This document shows, piece by piece, positions 27,936 to 37,155 of a stretch of DNA of 64,000 nt (its first letter is position 1; each line of letters begins with the position of its first letter). Below the pieces are notes generated by a model. That model worked only from the letters and a program-made list of their open reading frames with translations. It was not told the DNA's origin and made no database searches. The position numbers and the translations under genes were made by a program. This DNA comes from Texcoconibacillus texcoconensis (GTDB lineage: Bacteria > Bacillota > Bacilli > Bacillales > Salisediminibacteriaceae): assembly GCF_014202575.1 (NCBI RefSeq), contig NZ_JACHHB010000003.1:1-64000 (forward strand). Reading direction: 5' to 3'.

Positions 27936-28529
27936 CTAAAACCACTCTTTCCATTCTTCTTCTAATTTTTTTAATGCATTGGCTCGGTGGCTGATTTCAT
28001 TTTTCTCCTCAGACGTTAGTTGTGCCATTGTTTTATGTTTATCCTCAAGGTAAAAAACCGGGTCATATCCAAACCCATGATCCCCCTTTGGTTCTTGGGC
28101 AATCTTACCTTCACAAGTGCCAATGACAACTTCTGTCTCTCGATCTGGAAACGCAACCGCTAACGCACATACAAAACGAGCTTTACGATCTTCATCACTT
28201 ACATTTTCTAATTCCCTTAACAGTTTTTGATTGTTGGCTTGGTCATTTTTTTCATCCCCTGCATAGCGAGCCGAATAAACGCCAGGTTTTCCGTCAAGAG
28301 CCTCCACTTCTAAACCAGAGTCATCAGCAACAACGACGTTCCCTGTATAGCCTACAATTGTTTCCGCTTTTTTGCAGGCATTTCCTGCAAAGGTTGACGC
28401 ATCTTCGATGATAGAGATATCTTCATCAATATCATTGAGTGAACGTATTTGAAAACCTCTCTCCGCAAACAACGCGCGAAATTCTGCTACCTTTCCTTCA
28501 TTTTTGGTCGCTATGATGATTGTTTTCAT
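27936..28529 (-). CDS. rdgB: XTP/dITP pyrophosphatase (HAM1/RdgB family)
   Basis: 197 aa. KTIIIATKNEGKVAEF (residues 2-17) is the HAM1 nucleotide-binding start; VVADDSGLEVEALDGKPGVYSARYAG and GFGYDPVFY are the catalytic blocks. It hydrolyses non-canonical purine nucleotides (ITP, dITP, XTP) to monophosphates, preventing their incorporation. The start ATG is two bases after the rph stop, so the pair is coupled. It is called ysnA in B. subtilis. Confidence 0.95.
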   Translation of the reverse strand: MKTIIIATKNEGKVAEFRALFAERGFQIRSLNDIDEDISIIEDASTFAGNACKKAETIVGYTGNVVVADDSGLEVEALDGKPGVYSARYAGDEKNDQANNQKLLRELENVSDEDRKARFVCALAVAFPDRETEVVIGTCEGKIAQEPKGDHGFGYDPVFYLEDKHKTMAQLTSEEKNEISHRANALKKLEEEWKEWF

Positions 28530-28531
28530 TT

Positions 28532-29296
28532 TTATTCCCCCGAGTCTGATTGTGACACAGATTGGATGTTATTCACAATATCGCCAAGCGCTTCTGCTTG
28601 AATTTCAAACAAACGGTGTAAACCATTTTCTGCTGAATCAAGCAATTCATTTAATTGTTGACGTGAAAATGTCGCCTCTTCACCTGTTCCCTGAACCTCA
28701 ACGAATTCCCCTTTCCCTGTCATCACGATGTTCATATCTACATCTGCATTAGAGTCCTCAAGATAATCTAGGTCAAGTAATACCTCTCCTTCACTGTTGA
28801 CACCAACTGATATTGCTGCTAAATAATCAGTGATTGGGAAGGTTGAAAATTTCTTGTTTTTCTTGTACTGATCACACGCCAAAACTAAAGCAACAAACGC
28901 CCCAGTAATGGAAGCTGTACGCGTCCCACCGTCCGCTTGAATGACATCACAATCAATCCAGATTGTTCGTTCTCCAATTGAATCTAAGTCAACGACAGAA
29001 CGTAAAGCACGTCCAATTAAACGTTGAATTTCAACAGTACGACCTGTTAATTTCCCTTTTGATGATTCTCGTATATTTCTTTGTTCGGTCGCCCGTGGAA
29101 GCATGCTATATTCAGCCGTAATCCACCCTTTCCCTTGATTGCGCAAAAATGGTGGCACACGCTCCTCAATACTTGCTGAACAAATGACTTTCGTATCTCC
29201 AAAATGGACGAGCACCGACCCTTCTGGATGCTTTATGTAATTCGTTTCAATTTTAATCGGACGTAATTGTTCATTTCCACGATCTTCTGAACGCAT
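28532..29296 (-). CDS. rph: Ribonuclease PH
   Basis: 254 aa. [42 protein letters not shown] is the family N-terminus, followed by [32 protein letters not shown] (phosphate and RNA binding) and [19 protein letters not shown]. It trims tRNA 3' ends phosphorolytically. GAGGAG precedes the ATG. A hairpin terminator separates it from gerM upstream, so it may start from its own promoter. Confidence 0.97.
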   Translation of the reverse strand: MRSEDRGNEQLRPIKIETNYIKHPEGSVLVHFGDTKVICSASIEERVPPFLRNQGKGWITAEYSMLPRATEQRNIRESSKGKLTGRTVEIQRLIGRALRSVVDLDSIGERTIWIDCDVIQADGGTRTASITGAFVALVLACDQYKKNKKFSTFPITDYLAAISVGVNSEGEVLLDLDYLEDSNADVDMNIVMTGKGEFVEVQGTGEEATFSRQQLNELLDSAENGLHRLFEIQAEALGDIVNNIQSVSQSDSGE

Positions 29297-29328
29297 TTGA
29301 TCACTCCTCTATTTTCGTTGCAAGAAAT

Positions 29329-29354
29329 AAGGGATGGCTTAATGGCCATCCCTT
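29329..29354 (-). terminator. Terminator between gerM and rph
   Basis: AAGGGATGGC (29329-29338) pairs with GCCATCCCTT (29345-29354). On the minus strand it is followed by ATTTCTTG. It suggests gerM and rph are at least partly separate units. Confidence 0.7.
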
Positions 29355-29398
29355 TACATCATAATCGTTTACGAATTGAAATTCAAATCGCTCCGAGA

Positions 29399-30517
29399 TT
29401 AAAATTCACCTGTGTTCACTTGATCAGGTCGGCTCACTGGCTCGGAAATCCACTCTCCCGAAGCATGTAACAATTCCTCTTCATCATTTACAAGAATCGA
29501 AACTTCATCAACATTTTCATCTTCAGTAAGCGACAATACAATCATATTTAATACGTGATCAGAAACCGCTGCTCCATCCATTCGACTCAAAATTTCATCG
29601 TTGAAGTTAACCGTTAAGACACCATTTGATAACTCAGGCTCTTCGAGTAACTCGACATCTGTTGTGAAATCAGTTAATAAGTGTGTCGTTAACGCAGGGC
29701 CACCTAGAAGTTCATTAACAACGGTCTCATACTGGTTGTCTGATGGTTCAACCCGTCTAGTGACTGGCACATAATAGGTTTCACCACTTTGTTCGGCAAG
29801 GAAGTAAACGGTCACTGAGTCACTTGCCGTCACATCTGCCACAGTCCCTTGCTCAAGGTTAATGCCATTGTCACGGGAAAGACCATTTCGTACAGGCGTT
29901 CCATTTTGTGGCATATTTTCGACTACTTCCCCATCAATTCGAATTTCTACTTCGTCCACTTCTTCAAACTGCGTAAGCGTCCACGTTAAAGCTTGCAGCA
30001 TTGGCATTTCTTCATCAGGATGATAGTCTTCAATTCCTTCTGAAAAATCGACAACGAGTACCCCTTCTTCATTCTTCTCAATGTCTAAAACTTCTGTCCC
30101 TGAAGGCAACACAGCTTGGAACCCATTTGGTAGCATTGATGTGATTGGACCATCTTTCATTAAGTATTCTAGGGATTGCTCAATTTTCTCTTCTTGTTCA
30201 TCTGTTTCTGTTTTCGGTAACGGAAAACTTTGTGGAGCAACCATGCCATATTGATCAATTAAGTAAAGTTCTCGGATGTCTGTTTCTTCGTCACTTCCAT
30301 CTTGTTGTTCATCCGATTCTTCTTCTAATCCGTCCATATTCCCCTCTTCCAATTCACTCTCTTCAATTTCATCTTCATCCATATAATCGATCGGTGGTGG
30401 GTCGATATCCTCCAACGATTGTGAAGTCGGATCTCCGCTACATCCGACAGCAATCATAGCGGTGAAAGCGACACCGAACAAGAAATACACCGGCTTTCGT
30501 CCAATATTGACTCGCAT
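29399..30517 (-). CDS. gerM: Spore germination/sporulation lipoprotein GerM
   Basis: 372 aa. The N-terminus is a lipoprotein signal, with lipobox IAVGC and Cys at 26, so the protein is anchored outside the membrane. An acidic linker (about 35-85) precedes two GerMN domains, about 110-215 (VLDIEKNEEGVLVVDFSEGI) and about 245-355 (GVLTVNFNDEIL). In B. subtilis GerM is made in the mother cell and is needed for the SpoIIIAH-SpoIIQ zone and cortex formation. It lies between racE and rph as in B. subtilis. RBS AGGAGGG is close upstream of the ATG. Confidence 0.93.
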   Translation of the reverse strand: MRVNIGRKPVYFLFGVAFTAMIAVGCSGDPTSQSLEDIDPPPIDYMDEDEIEESELEEGNMDGLEEESDEQQDGSDEETDIRELYLIDQYGMVAPQSFPLPKTETDEQEEKIEQSLEYLMKDGPITSMLPNGFQAVLPSGTEVLDIEKNEEGVLVVDFSEGIEDYHPDEEMPMLQALTWTLTQFEEVDEVEIRIDGEVVENMPQNGTPVRNGLSRDNGINLEQGTVADVTASDSVTVYFLAEQSGETYYVPVTRRVEPSDNQYETVVNELLGGPALTTHLLTDFTTDVELLEEPELSNGVLTVNFNDEILSRMDGAAVSDHVLNMIVLSLTEDENVDEVSILVNDEEELLHASGEWISEPVSRPDQVNTGEF

Positions 30518-30630
30518 ACTCTTCCCTCCTAAGGTGGTTGTACTATGATGTATACGAGCCTAACTAAAATTTAGACCACTTTTCTTAATTGTTTCCCCAA
30601 ATACACAAAAACGATCACCCATTCGGCAAT

Positions 30631-31431
30631 CTACGCCGTAAGAGCGATCGTATATACATTCGCTACAGGAATGTCTAACCAGCGGTTTGCGATCTCCTTA
30701 AAGGATAAAGACATACCTGTCGTATAAAATTGATGTTTCGCTTCACGATCTCCTATATATAGAAGCTGTTGATGATATAAAAGAGAACTGACTTCTCGAG
30801 CGGTTTCATCTCCCGAACATATAATATGAACGTCTTGTCCCATGACGTCTTGAATTACGTCATAAAGTAGAGGATAATGTGTACAACCAAGAACGAGAGT
30901 ATCTATCGCAGTGTTTTTCAGCGGGGCAAGCGATTCTTCAACAGCTGTCTTCGCTTCCATACCTGATACAGCCCCTTTTTCAACAAGCGGAACAAAACGC
31001 GGACAAGCAAGCGTTTCTACCCGTACATGGTTATTGATCGCTTTTAGCGTTCGCTCATATTCGCCACTACGGATTGTTCCTTCAGTACCTATGACGCCGA
31101 CATAATCATCGTTTGTTACTTTTAAGGCCGCAATCGCTCCAGGATGAATCACACCGATGACCGGAATTGGCAAAATTTCCTTCGCCTCTTCTAACACAAC
31201 AGCAGTTGCTGTATTACAAGCAATCACAAGCATTTTGATTTCTTGAGCCATTAGAGCATTGATCATTTCCCACGTAAATTGTCGCACTTCATCACGTGTA
31301 CGCGGACCATATGGGCATCGCGCTGTGTCACCAATATAAACAATCTCTTCTTTTGGTAATTGTCGAATGATTTCACTGACGACGGTCATGCCACCGATAC
31401 CAGAGTCAATCACACCAATAGGTTTATCCAC
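30631..31431 (-). CDS. racE: Glutamate racemase
   Basis: 266 aa. It makes D-glutamate for peptidoglycan. [17 protein letters not shown] (start), [25 protein letters not shown] with one catalytic Cys (about 73) and LGCTHYPLL with the second (about 184) are all present. Neighbours gerM and ysmB match the B. subtilis racE locus. It ends in a short variable tail; the last codons overlap a GATCGT/ACGATC stem that may help terminate. Confidence 0.96.
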   Translation of the reverse strand: MDKPIGVIDSGIGGMTVVSEIIRQLPKEEIVYIGDTARCPYGPRTRDEVRQFTWEMINALMAQEIKMLVIACNTATAVVLEEAKEILPIPVIGVIHPGAIAALKVTNDDYVGVIGTEGTIRSGEYERTLKAINNHVRVETLACPRFVPLVEKGAVSGMEAKTAVEESLAPLKNTAIDTLVLGCTHYPLLYDVIQDVMGQDVHIICSGDETAREVSSLLYHQQLLYIGDREAKHQFYTTGMSLSFKEIANRWLDIPVANVYTIALTA

Positions 31432-31467
31432 AATAAATCTCCCTTTGTTTCAATCTTTGCTGTTCAA

Positions 31468-31938
31468 TCAAAATGACTTCCACGTTTCTGCATCCCGCTT
31501 CATTTCATCATTCAAAAAACGTAAGCTACGTTCTAAAAAGTCAACATCCTCTTTTGAAAAATCCCCTAAAACATCTTGCAAGTAATCTTGTCTTTGGTTA
31601 ATCACTTCACGAATGATTGTTGCCCCTTTTTCCAACAAGTGAATACGGACAACGCGACGGTCATTTTTATCTTTGACCCGCTCAACTAACTCATTTTTCT
31701 CCATTCGGTCTATAAGGTCTGTCGTCGTACTACACGCAAGATACATTTTCGATGACAACTCACCAATGGTCATATCACCATACTCATGTAACCATTGCAA
31801 TGCAACAAATTGAGGAGGGGTAATCGGAAATTCGTTTAAAATTTCCCTTCCTTTTTGTTTCACGATATCAGAAATTCGTCGCAACGACTTTTCGATGTTC
31901 GCAACTTGCTGTTTATCTAGCACTTCGTTTTCTGCCAT
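31468..31938 (-). CDS. ysmB: MarR-family transcriptional regulator YsmB
   Basis: 156 aa, winged helix. TPPQFVALQWLHEYGDMTIGELSSKMYLACSTTTDLIDRMEKNELVERVKDKNDRRVVRIHL spans the recognition helix and wing (about 39-100), flanked by dimerisation helices. Ligand and targets are unknown. GGAGGG lies before the ATG. In B. subtilis it sits between racE and gerE; here ptsI and ptsH intervene on the gerE side. Confidence 0.92.
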   Translation of the reverse strand: MAENEVLDKQQVANIEKSLRRISDIVKQKGREILNEFPITPPQFVALQWLHEYGDMTIGELSSKMYLACSTTTDLIDRMEKNELVERVKDKNDRRVVRIHLLEKGATIIREVINQRQDYLQDVLGDFSKEDVDFLERSLRFLNDEMKRDAETWKSF

Positions 31939-32222
31939 AGTCGTCCCTCCTTCTGTACAGCTACATTTGTTACATACATTTTCTTAGTTTTCAGCAAAAA
32001 TTTCAACTATTTCCTATGGTCATATTAAATGCAGACGAACGACTAAACGTGAAAAAAGGTCGGTACCTAGAAGAGGCCATGTGTACAGTACGGTTAAATT
32101 AGGGTGAGACAGGCCATCCTTTAAGGATTTAACACACTTTCACCGCCTATAACCGATTTGTACGAGCATGACACAATCAGGTCCAACCTTTATCACTCAT
32201 TTCTTTCTTTGGGGCAGAAAAA

Positions 32223-33947
32223 CTATTGAACGTTTAACGAACGCTCTTCAACAAGTTTAACGACTTGATCAGATGTTTCAAGTTGCAACGCTTTATTAGC
32301 TATTTCTTCTGCTTCCGTTCGTGTCAGTTTTGCGATCTGACTTCTAGCTGGTAAGACAGATGTTGCACTCATACTAAATTCATCTAATCCAAGACCAAGT
32401 AAGATCGGAATCGCCGTTTCATCTCCTGCCATTTCTCCACACATTCCTGTCCATTTCCCAGCAGCGTGCGATGCGTCAATAACTGATTTAATCAGTCGTA
32501 AAATCGCTGGATTGTATGGTTGATACAGGTAAGAAACTTGTTCATTCATGCGATCTGCCGCCATTGTATATTGGATCAAATCATTCGTTCCAATACTAAA
32601 GAAGTCGACTTCTTTTGCGAAAATATCAGCAATCGCAGCCGTGGATGGGATTTCAACCATGATCCCAACTTCCATGTCACGATTGACATCCACCCCTTCA
32701 CCTTCAAGCTTTTCGCGTTCTTCATCAAGAATTGCACGCGCTTGTCGGAATTCGTCGACTGTCGCGATCATCGGGAACATAACTTTTAAGTTCCCGTATG
32801 CACTCGCACGAAGTAACGCTCGTAATTGTGTACGGAAAATATCATCGCGATCTAAGCATAGTCGAATTGCGCGATAACCTAAGAATGGGTTCAATTCTTT
32901 TGGTAAGTCAAGGTAAGGAAGTTCCTTATCTCCACCGATATCTAAGGTACGGATAACAACTGGCTTGTCACCCATATTTTCAACGACCTTTTTGTACGCA
33001 TCAAATTGTTCATCTTCTGTTGGCAATTCAGTGCGACCCATGTAAAGGAACTCTGTTCGGTAAAGACCGATTCCTTCTGCTCCATTATTTAGAACACCTT
33101 CGACATCTTCAGGTGTACCGATGTTCGCTGCTAATTCAACGTGATGAGCATCTTTTGTCTCTGTCTTTTCATCGACAAGCTTCGCCCACTCTTTTTTGCG
33201 TTCTTCAAAATCTGCAAGCTTTTGCTTATATGTGCTTATTTGATCTTCTGAAGGGTCGACAATCACTTCGCCATCCAAGCCGTCTACAATGACTGTGACA
33301 TCATTTTCAACAGTTTCAGTCACTTCTTTTGTACCAACGACTGCAGGGATTTCGAGTGAACGTGCCATAATCGCTGAATGAGATGTACGACCTCCGATAT
33401 CTGTAGCAAAACCTTTTACATAATTGCGGTTTAACTGTGCTGTATCAGAAGGTGTTAAGTCATCTGCGATGATCACAACTTCTTCATTGATTTCTGCAAG
33501 AGAGGCTAACTTCACACCTAAGAGGTGAGCAAGCACACGCTTAGAAACGTCACGAATATCCGCTGCACGCTCTTTCATATACTCGTTATCCATGTTTTCA
33601 AACATCGTAATAAACGAGTTGGAAACTTCATCTAAAGCATATTCAGCATTAACTTGCTCGTCTTTGATTTTGTTTCGAACGCCATCTAAGTAATCTGGGT
33701 CACTTAGAACTAAAAGGTGAGCTGCAAAGATCTCTGCTTTATCAGCACCCATTTCATTTTCCGTATGTTGCTTAATTTTTTCTAACTCGCCTTTGGCTGT
33801 CGCTAATGCATCATCTAAGCGCTTATGTTCACCTTCAACATCGGAGATCGATGTTTTTTCCACTGTTAAGTCAGGACTTTCTAGGCGGAAGCCTTTTGCA
33901 ATCGCAATCCCTGCCGATGCAGCAATGCCTGTTAGCGTTTGGCTCAT
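32223..33947 (-). CDS. ptsI: PTS enzyme I (phosphoenolpyruvate-protein phosphotransferase)
   Basis: 574 aa, full length. N-terminal HPr-binding and phosphohistidine domains with [21 protein letters not shown] (active His about 190), then a C-terminal PEP-binding TIM barrel with [45 protein letters not shown] and GMCGEMAG (catalytic Cys). It passes phosphate from PEP to HPr for sugar uptake. It begins inside the ptsH stop (TAATG). In B. subtilis ptsHI follow ptsG elsewhere; here they are inserted between gerE and ysmB. Confidence 0.97.
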   Translation of the reverse strand: MSQTLTGIAASAGIAIAKGFRLESPDLTVEKTSISDVEGEHKRLDDALATAKGELEKIKQHTENEMGADKAEIFAAHLLVLSDPDYLDGVRNKIKDEQVNAEYALDEVSNSFITMFENMDNEYMKERAADIRDVSKRVLAHLLGVKLASLAEINEEVVIIADDLTPSDTAQLNRNYVKGFATDIGGRTSHSAIMARSLEIPAVVGTKEVTETVENDVTVIVDGLDGEVIVDPSEDQISTYKQKLADFEERKKEWAKLVDEKTETKDAHHVELAANIGTPEDVEGVLNNGAEGIGLYRTEFLYMGRTELPTEDEQFDAYKKVVENMGDKPVVIRTLDIGGDKELPYLDLPKELNPFLGYRAIRLCLDRDDIFRTQLRALLRASAYGNLKVMFPMIATVDEFRQARAILDEEREKLEGEGVDVNRDMEVGIMVEIPSTAAIADIFAKEVDFFSIGTNDLIQYTMAADRMNEQVSYLYQPYNPAILRLIKSVIDASHAAGKWTGMCGEMAGDETAIPILLGLGLDEFSMSATSVLPARSQIAKLTRTEAEEIANKALQLETSDQVVKLVEERSLNVQ

Positions 33948-34210
33948 TATTCTCCAAGTCCTTCCTTGATGACTTCTTCGATACCTTTCATTGCTTCTTC
34001 AGCATCTGAACCTTCTGCTTTAATCGTAACTTCAGCACCTTGACTTACGCCTAGCGACATAACACCCATAATTGACTTTAAGTTCACAGATTTTCCGTTA
34101 TGCTCTAAAGTAACTTCGGATTCAAATTGACCAGCCTTATTCACCAATTGTGTTGCTGGACGTGCGTGAAGTCCTGTTTCTGCTGTAATTGTAAATGTTT
34201 TCTCTGCCAT
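33947..34210 (-). CDS. ptsH: Phosphocarrier protein HPr
   Basis: 87 aa. [12 protein letters not shown] carries His15, phosphorylated by enzyme I, and [13 protein letters not shown] carries Ser46, the HPr kinase site used in Gram-positive catabolite repression via CcpA; both sites are intact. Start set at 34210 ([18 protein letters not shown]), with AGGAGTG at the right distance; an upstream in-frame ATG three codons earlier overlaps that spacing. It overlaps ptsI by one base. Confidence 0.97.
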   Translation of the reverse strand: MAEKTFTITAETGLHARPATQLVNKAGQFESEVTLEHNGKSVNLKSIMGVMSLGVSQGAEVTIKAEGSDAEEAMKGIEEVIKEGLGE

Positions 34211-34531
34211 GAAAGACACTCCTAACTTATAGCATTTTTTTCATCTTTTTAATATGACTAAATACTGAACATCACTTGTTAAAAAAGCCTATTTATCTGT
34301 TTAATGTGTACGAAATGCTCATGATTCATCCATTATCATTCATGAAACATATTTAACACTTACTAAAACAAGCAATCCACCTACGTTTATGTATTCACTG
34401 ACCAAGTAAAACATAAGGAACGGATTTTTATTAAGTGATTGTTCAGAAGATAGACACCCACTACTTTACCACCCATAAAAAATTTGACAAGTATTTTCAA
34501 CAGACATCAACATAAAAGTGAAGGGACAGCC
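34211..34531. other. Gene-free region upstream of ptsH
   Basis: About 320 bp of AT-rich DNA that must hold the ptsHI promoter. A weak candidate on the minus strand is TTGTCA, 16 bp, TAAAGT near 34475-34495. I see no GlcT/RAT antiterminator, cre or repeat. Confidence 0.35.
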
Positions 34532-34600
34532 TCAGGACTTTTCCTTATCTTTCACCTTGACATCTAAATCTCTTTTAGGATAACACAGCTTTTTCGACAT
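34532..34600 (-). CDS. Candidate 22-aa micropeptide
   Basis: A 22-codon frame beginning ATGTCGAAAAAG, translating to MSKKLCYPKRDLDVKVKDKE plus two residues. A strong GAGGAGG (34611-34617) lies ten bases before the ATG, better than many real genes here. The product is highly basic with one cysteine and no hydrophobic segment. It lies between the gerE terminator and ptsH. With so short a frame, chance is a serious alternative; no homologue comes to mind. Confidence 0.3.
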   Translation of the reverse strand: MSKKLCYPKRDLDVKVKDKEKS

Positions 34601-34645
34601 GAAAAGACAACCTCCTCATCCTTGTGAAATTCTTCATAATATAAA

Positions 34646-34710
34646 AAGTCTCCGATACTCACCCCATTTAATTCACTAATCGTTGAGGAGAGAGTAACGA
34701 AGACTTTCAA
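34646..34710 (-). terminator. Terminator-like long stem after gerE
   Basis: AAAGTCTCCGATACTC and GAGTAACGAAGACTTT pair imperfectly across about 30 bases, with T/A-rich flanks. It lies 15 bp past the gerE stop. Confidence 0.5.
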
Positions 34711-34724
34711 AATAAATATTTTGT

Positions 34725-34949
34725 TTAAATTTCTAGTTCTCCTAGTCGGATGAGCTCAATCACAGCTTGAGAGCGCCCCTTAACTCCCAATTTCTGCATT
34801 GTATTTGAAATATGGTTACGTACTGTTTTTTCACTGATAAAAAGTTGTTCTGCAATTTCTTTTGTTGTTTTGTCTTGAACTAGTAGTTCAAAGACTTCAC
34901 GTTCTCGTTTTGTTAACAGCGGTTTTGGCCTGAACTCGTGTTCTCTCAA
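34725..34949 (-). CDS. gerE: Sporulation transcription factor GerE
   Basis: 74 aa, a LuxR-type helix-turn-helix alone (no receiver domain). LLTKREREVFELLVQDKTTKEIAEQLFISEKTVRNHISNTMQKLGVKGRSQAV is nearly identical to B. subtilis GerE, the last mother-cell regulator of coat genes. I place the start at a TTG (34949) because it gives exactly 74 aa, the B. subtilis length, with GGGTG six bases upstream; a GTG at 34958 would overlap that site. Confidence 0.95.
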   Translation of the reverse strand: MREHEFRPKPLLTKREREVFELLVQDKTTKEIAEQLFISEKTVRNHISNTMQKLGVKGRSQAVIELIRLGELEI

Positions 34950-35012
34950 TCGTTTCACCCTTTCCTGCTGGGCTGCACCGATTTCCTATTTTGGCAGGTA
35001 TTTAGTCACCAA

Positions 35013-35040
35013 CATCTTATGTAAGCAGGAAAAGGGATGT
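35013..35040 (-). promoter_or_regulatory. Possible sigma-K promoter of gerE
   Basis: Minus strand: AC (35039-35040), 17 bp, CATAAGATG (35013-35021). The sigma-K pattern is AC, 16-17 bp, CATAnnnTA, so the last position deviates. gerE is sigma-K-dependent in B. subtilis, which raises the likelihood. Confidence 0.4.
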
Positions 35041-35113
35041 TACACCTTTGTACAATAACCTTAAATTAGACCTCTACTTAAAGAAACGGAATGATCTCAA
35101 TAAAGCAGTCAGT

Positions 35114-35557
35114 TCATTGGTGGAACAGGTTTCGGGTTGATTCTCTCCACGCTGAGGGACGTCCAGTTTGTTTGTGAATTTGTACAATTGTCCCACGACC
35201 AGTTACGCATGTTTCTTGTTTTTCATTACAAATACAGTAATGTAGATCTACCGATGCCCTTCCTATGTGCGCTATTTTTACATACACATCAATTTGATTT
35301 GGAAAATACATTTGCTGAATGAAGTCACACTGTAAATCAGCTGTAACCGGAATTTCTTCTACATTATGGTCAAACCAGACGGCATTCAGGCCAATTTCAT
35401 CAAAAAAGTTGATCCTTGCCTCCTCAAAGTATATGAACGGAACCGTATTATTCACGTGCCCAAAGGCATCCGTTTCTGAAAAGCGAACCTTAATAGGGTA
35501 ACGATATTTAAAAGAACTCAGCCATGTTTCCCATTCGTCAATATAGCTAGGTTTCAT
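35114..35557 (-). CDS. ysmA: Hotdog-fold acyl-CoA thioesterase YsmA
   Basis: 147 aa, 4-hydroxybenzoyl-CoA thioesterase-like. KVRFSETDAFGHVNNTVPFIYFEEARINFF (about 20-49) carries the Asp and the HVNN motif. The rest fits a single hotdog domain. The physiological acyl-CoA is unknown. It sits between sdhB and gerE as in B. subtilis; here an IS3 element lies between it and sdhB. Confidence 0.88.
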   Translation of the reverse strand: MKPSYIDEWETWLSSFKYRYPIKVRFSETDAFGHVNNTVPFIYFEEARINFFDEIGLNAVWFDHNVEEIPVTADLQCDFIQQMYFPNQIDVYVKIAHIGRASVDLHYCICNEKQETCVTGRGTIVQIHKQTGRPSAWRESTRNLFHQ

Positions 35558-35646
35558 CCTCGCCCACCCTTTACATGTTTTATTTTCTCAAAAGGCCTTT
35601 TTCTAAAATATTGTTGCTTTTTAAAGAATTAGTTTAGTTCGCCGTC

Positions 35647-35707
35647 GTGGACATACGTTCCGTTATTTCAGCCAAATACGTCATTTTTAGGGTTCAGAGG
35701 GACATAT
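35647..35707 (+). repeat. Dispersed palindromic element, copy 4, left part
   Basis: GTGGACATACGTTCCGTTAT, then TTCAGCCAAATACGTC and GAGGGACATAT. It matches the left end of the 26.8-kb copy and stops in the middle of the second palindrome, where the IS3 element begins. The remainder resumes at 37156. Confidence 0.88.
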
Positions 35708-35912
35708 TGGACCTATGTCAAGAAAGTGGACACCCAAATAACGGAATATATACTTTTTTGATTTTGGTTGTGAGTTAAACCTTCTTCACGTTTCAAAGCG
35801 TAGATGATGCCGCGGAAGCGTCAAGCCCAAACCGCTTGACCCATCCCGCTCTATCATCTGATGGGTAGTTACTGTGAAGAAGGGGTTAGACTGCTGTGGC
35901 AGCCTAGGATCA

Positions 35913-36746
35913 TTAAGCAGAGTGACCTTTGTAAAACTTCTCTTCCCATTGAATTGGGGAATTGTAACCGATCGCACTGTGAATTCGTTTACGATTATAG
36001 AAAAACTCTATATAACGGTAAATCTCATCATAGGCTTGTTGTTTGGTCTTGAACCTTTTTCCTTGGATCAACTCTTTTTTCAAAACACTGAAAAAGGATT
36101 CTGCACATGCATTGTCGTAACAGTTTCCTTTACGACTCATACTAGCGACCATGCCGTAGTCTTCTAATTTTTCGCGGTATTCATTAGAAGCGTATTGAGT
36201 TCCTCGGTCGGAATGATGAATTAAGCCTTTACCTGGTCGCTTCTTTTGATAGGCATCGTTCAACGCATCGAGAACCAGTTGGTTCGTCATATGTCCATAC
36301 AGGCGCCATCCTATAACTTCACGTGTATATAGGTCGAGAATATTCGCTAAATATAATTTCCCTTCACGACAAGGAATCTGGGTGATATCAGAAACCCAAA
36401 CCTTGTTAGGGGCAGTGGTTGTAAAATGTTGATTCAACGTGTTTGGAGCGATAGGGTTATTATGATTTGAGTTAGTTGTGCTTACTTTGAATTTTTTGAT
36501 AACTGTCGATTGTATACCAAGTTCATTCATATATAGGCCCACTGTTCTTTCAATAATGTTGTAGCCTTCTTGGCGCAATAAGTGGGTAATTTTTGGGGCA
36601 CCATATATCTTCTTCGAATCGTAATAATGAAATAAAATTCGTTCTTGGATCGCTTTTTTCCTTCGTTCTTGTCGGCTTGGTTGGTGGTTTCTCCAGTTGA
36701 AATAACCGCTCCGAGACACGTTCATCACTTTACACATCTTCACCAC
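35913..36746 (-). CDS. IS3-family transposase OrfB (DDE integrase)
   Basis: 277 aa counted from the first ATG. An HTH_21 region (RERILFHYYDSKKIYGAPKITHLLRQEGYNI) is followed by an rve integrase core: WVSDIT (first Asp), HHSDRGTQYAS (second Asp) and NACAESFFSVLKKEL (Glu), so the DDE triad is intact. The natural product is probably an OrfAB fusion: reading in the -1 frame from A6G at 36818-36824 gives ...FQFIENHRSEFSVVKMCKVMNVSRSGYF, continuous with this frame and typical of IS3 OrfB starts. No ribosome-binding site is needed if the fusion is used. Confidence 0.95.
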   Translation of the reverse strand: MVKMCKVMNVSRSGYFNWRNHQPSRQERRKKAIQERILFHYYDSKKIYGAPKITHLLRQEGYNIIERTVGLYMNELGIQSTVIKKFKVSTTNSNHNNPIAPNTLNQHFTTTAPNKVWVSDITQIPCREGKLYLANILDLYTREVIGWRLYGHMTNQLVLDALNDAYQKKRPGKGLIHHSDRGTQYASNEYREKLEDYGMVASMSRKGNCYDNACAESFFSVLKKELIQGKRFKTKQQAYDEIYRYIEFFYNRKRIHSAIGYNSPIQWEEKFYKGHSA

Positions 36747-36784
36747 TGAGAACTCGGAGCGATGGTTCTCAATGAATTGAAACC

Positions 36785-37081
36785 TTACACTTTTGGTCGA
36801 CTGAAGATGTGTACTGCCTTTTTTACGATAGCTAATTCCTCTTCCCTATCTTTCAATTCACGTTCTTTCTTTTTCAATTGTTGTTCTAGCTGTTGGATTC
36901 GCTCATCGTATACAATAGGTTCATTATCAAATTCACGATATTTAGCGATCCACTCGTACAAAGTGCTTGTTGGTACCTTTAACTCCTCGGCCATATCAGA
37001 TACCGTTTTCTTTTGTTCCTGGACATAGCGAACTGTCTGCTTTTTAAATTCTTCGTTATACCGTTGACGATGTTCACCCAT
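36785..37081 (-). CDS. IS3-family OrfA (helix-turn-helix and leucine-zipper protein)
   Basis: 98 aa. MGEHRQRYNEEFKKQTVRYV and MAEELKVPTSTLYEWIAKYRE form the HTH_Tnp_1 domain (about 5-50), and a Lys/Glu-rich coiled coil (about 58-88) follows. It recognises the IS ends and limits transposition. GGAGGAG sits before the ATG at 37081. Frame continuity with orfB requires a -1 shift near its end. Confidence 0.93.
   Translation of the reverse strand: MGEHRQRYNEEFKKQTVRYVQEQKKTVSDMAEELKVPTSTLYEWIAKYREFDNEPIVYDERIQQLEQQLKKKERELKDREEELAIVKKAVHIFSRPKV
36818..36824 (-). promoter_or_regulatory. Programmed -1 frameshift site of the IS3 element
   Basis: The minus-strand sequence is AAAAAAG, preceded by GT and followed by GC. 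This heptamer is the usual IS3 slippery site. Shifting there joins the OrfA coiled coil to the OrfB frame without a stop. Confidence 0.75.
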
Positions 37082-37155
37082 AGGGAACTCCTCCTTTATT
37101 ATTCTCAGTATTACCAATTCTGTTAAAGGGGAGTCCACTTTTTATTCTAGCTGCA

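Larger units (their letters stand above)
35708..37155 (-). mobile_element. IS3-family insertion sequence, 1448 bp
   Basis: The boundaries are deduced from three facts. The flanking DNA is a split copy of a repeat known intact at 26.8 kb. The three bases TAT occur on both sides (35705-35707 and 37156-37158) as a target duplication. The ends are TG and CA, with related terminal sequences (TGGACCTATG ... AAAGTGGAC on the left; TGCAGCTA ... AAAGTGGAC on the right, read inward). Two overlapping genes, orfA and orfB, lie on the minus strand. About 200 bp of non-coding DNA follows orfB, including an AAGCG...CGCTT stem. It looks complete and capable of transposition. Confidence 0.88.
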
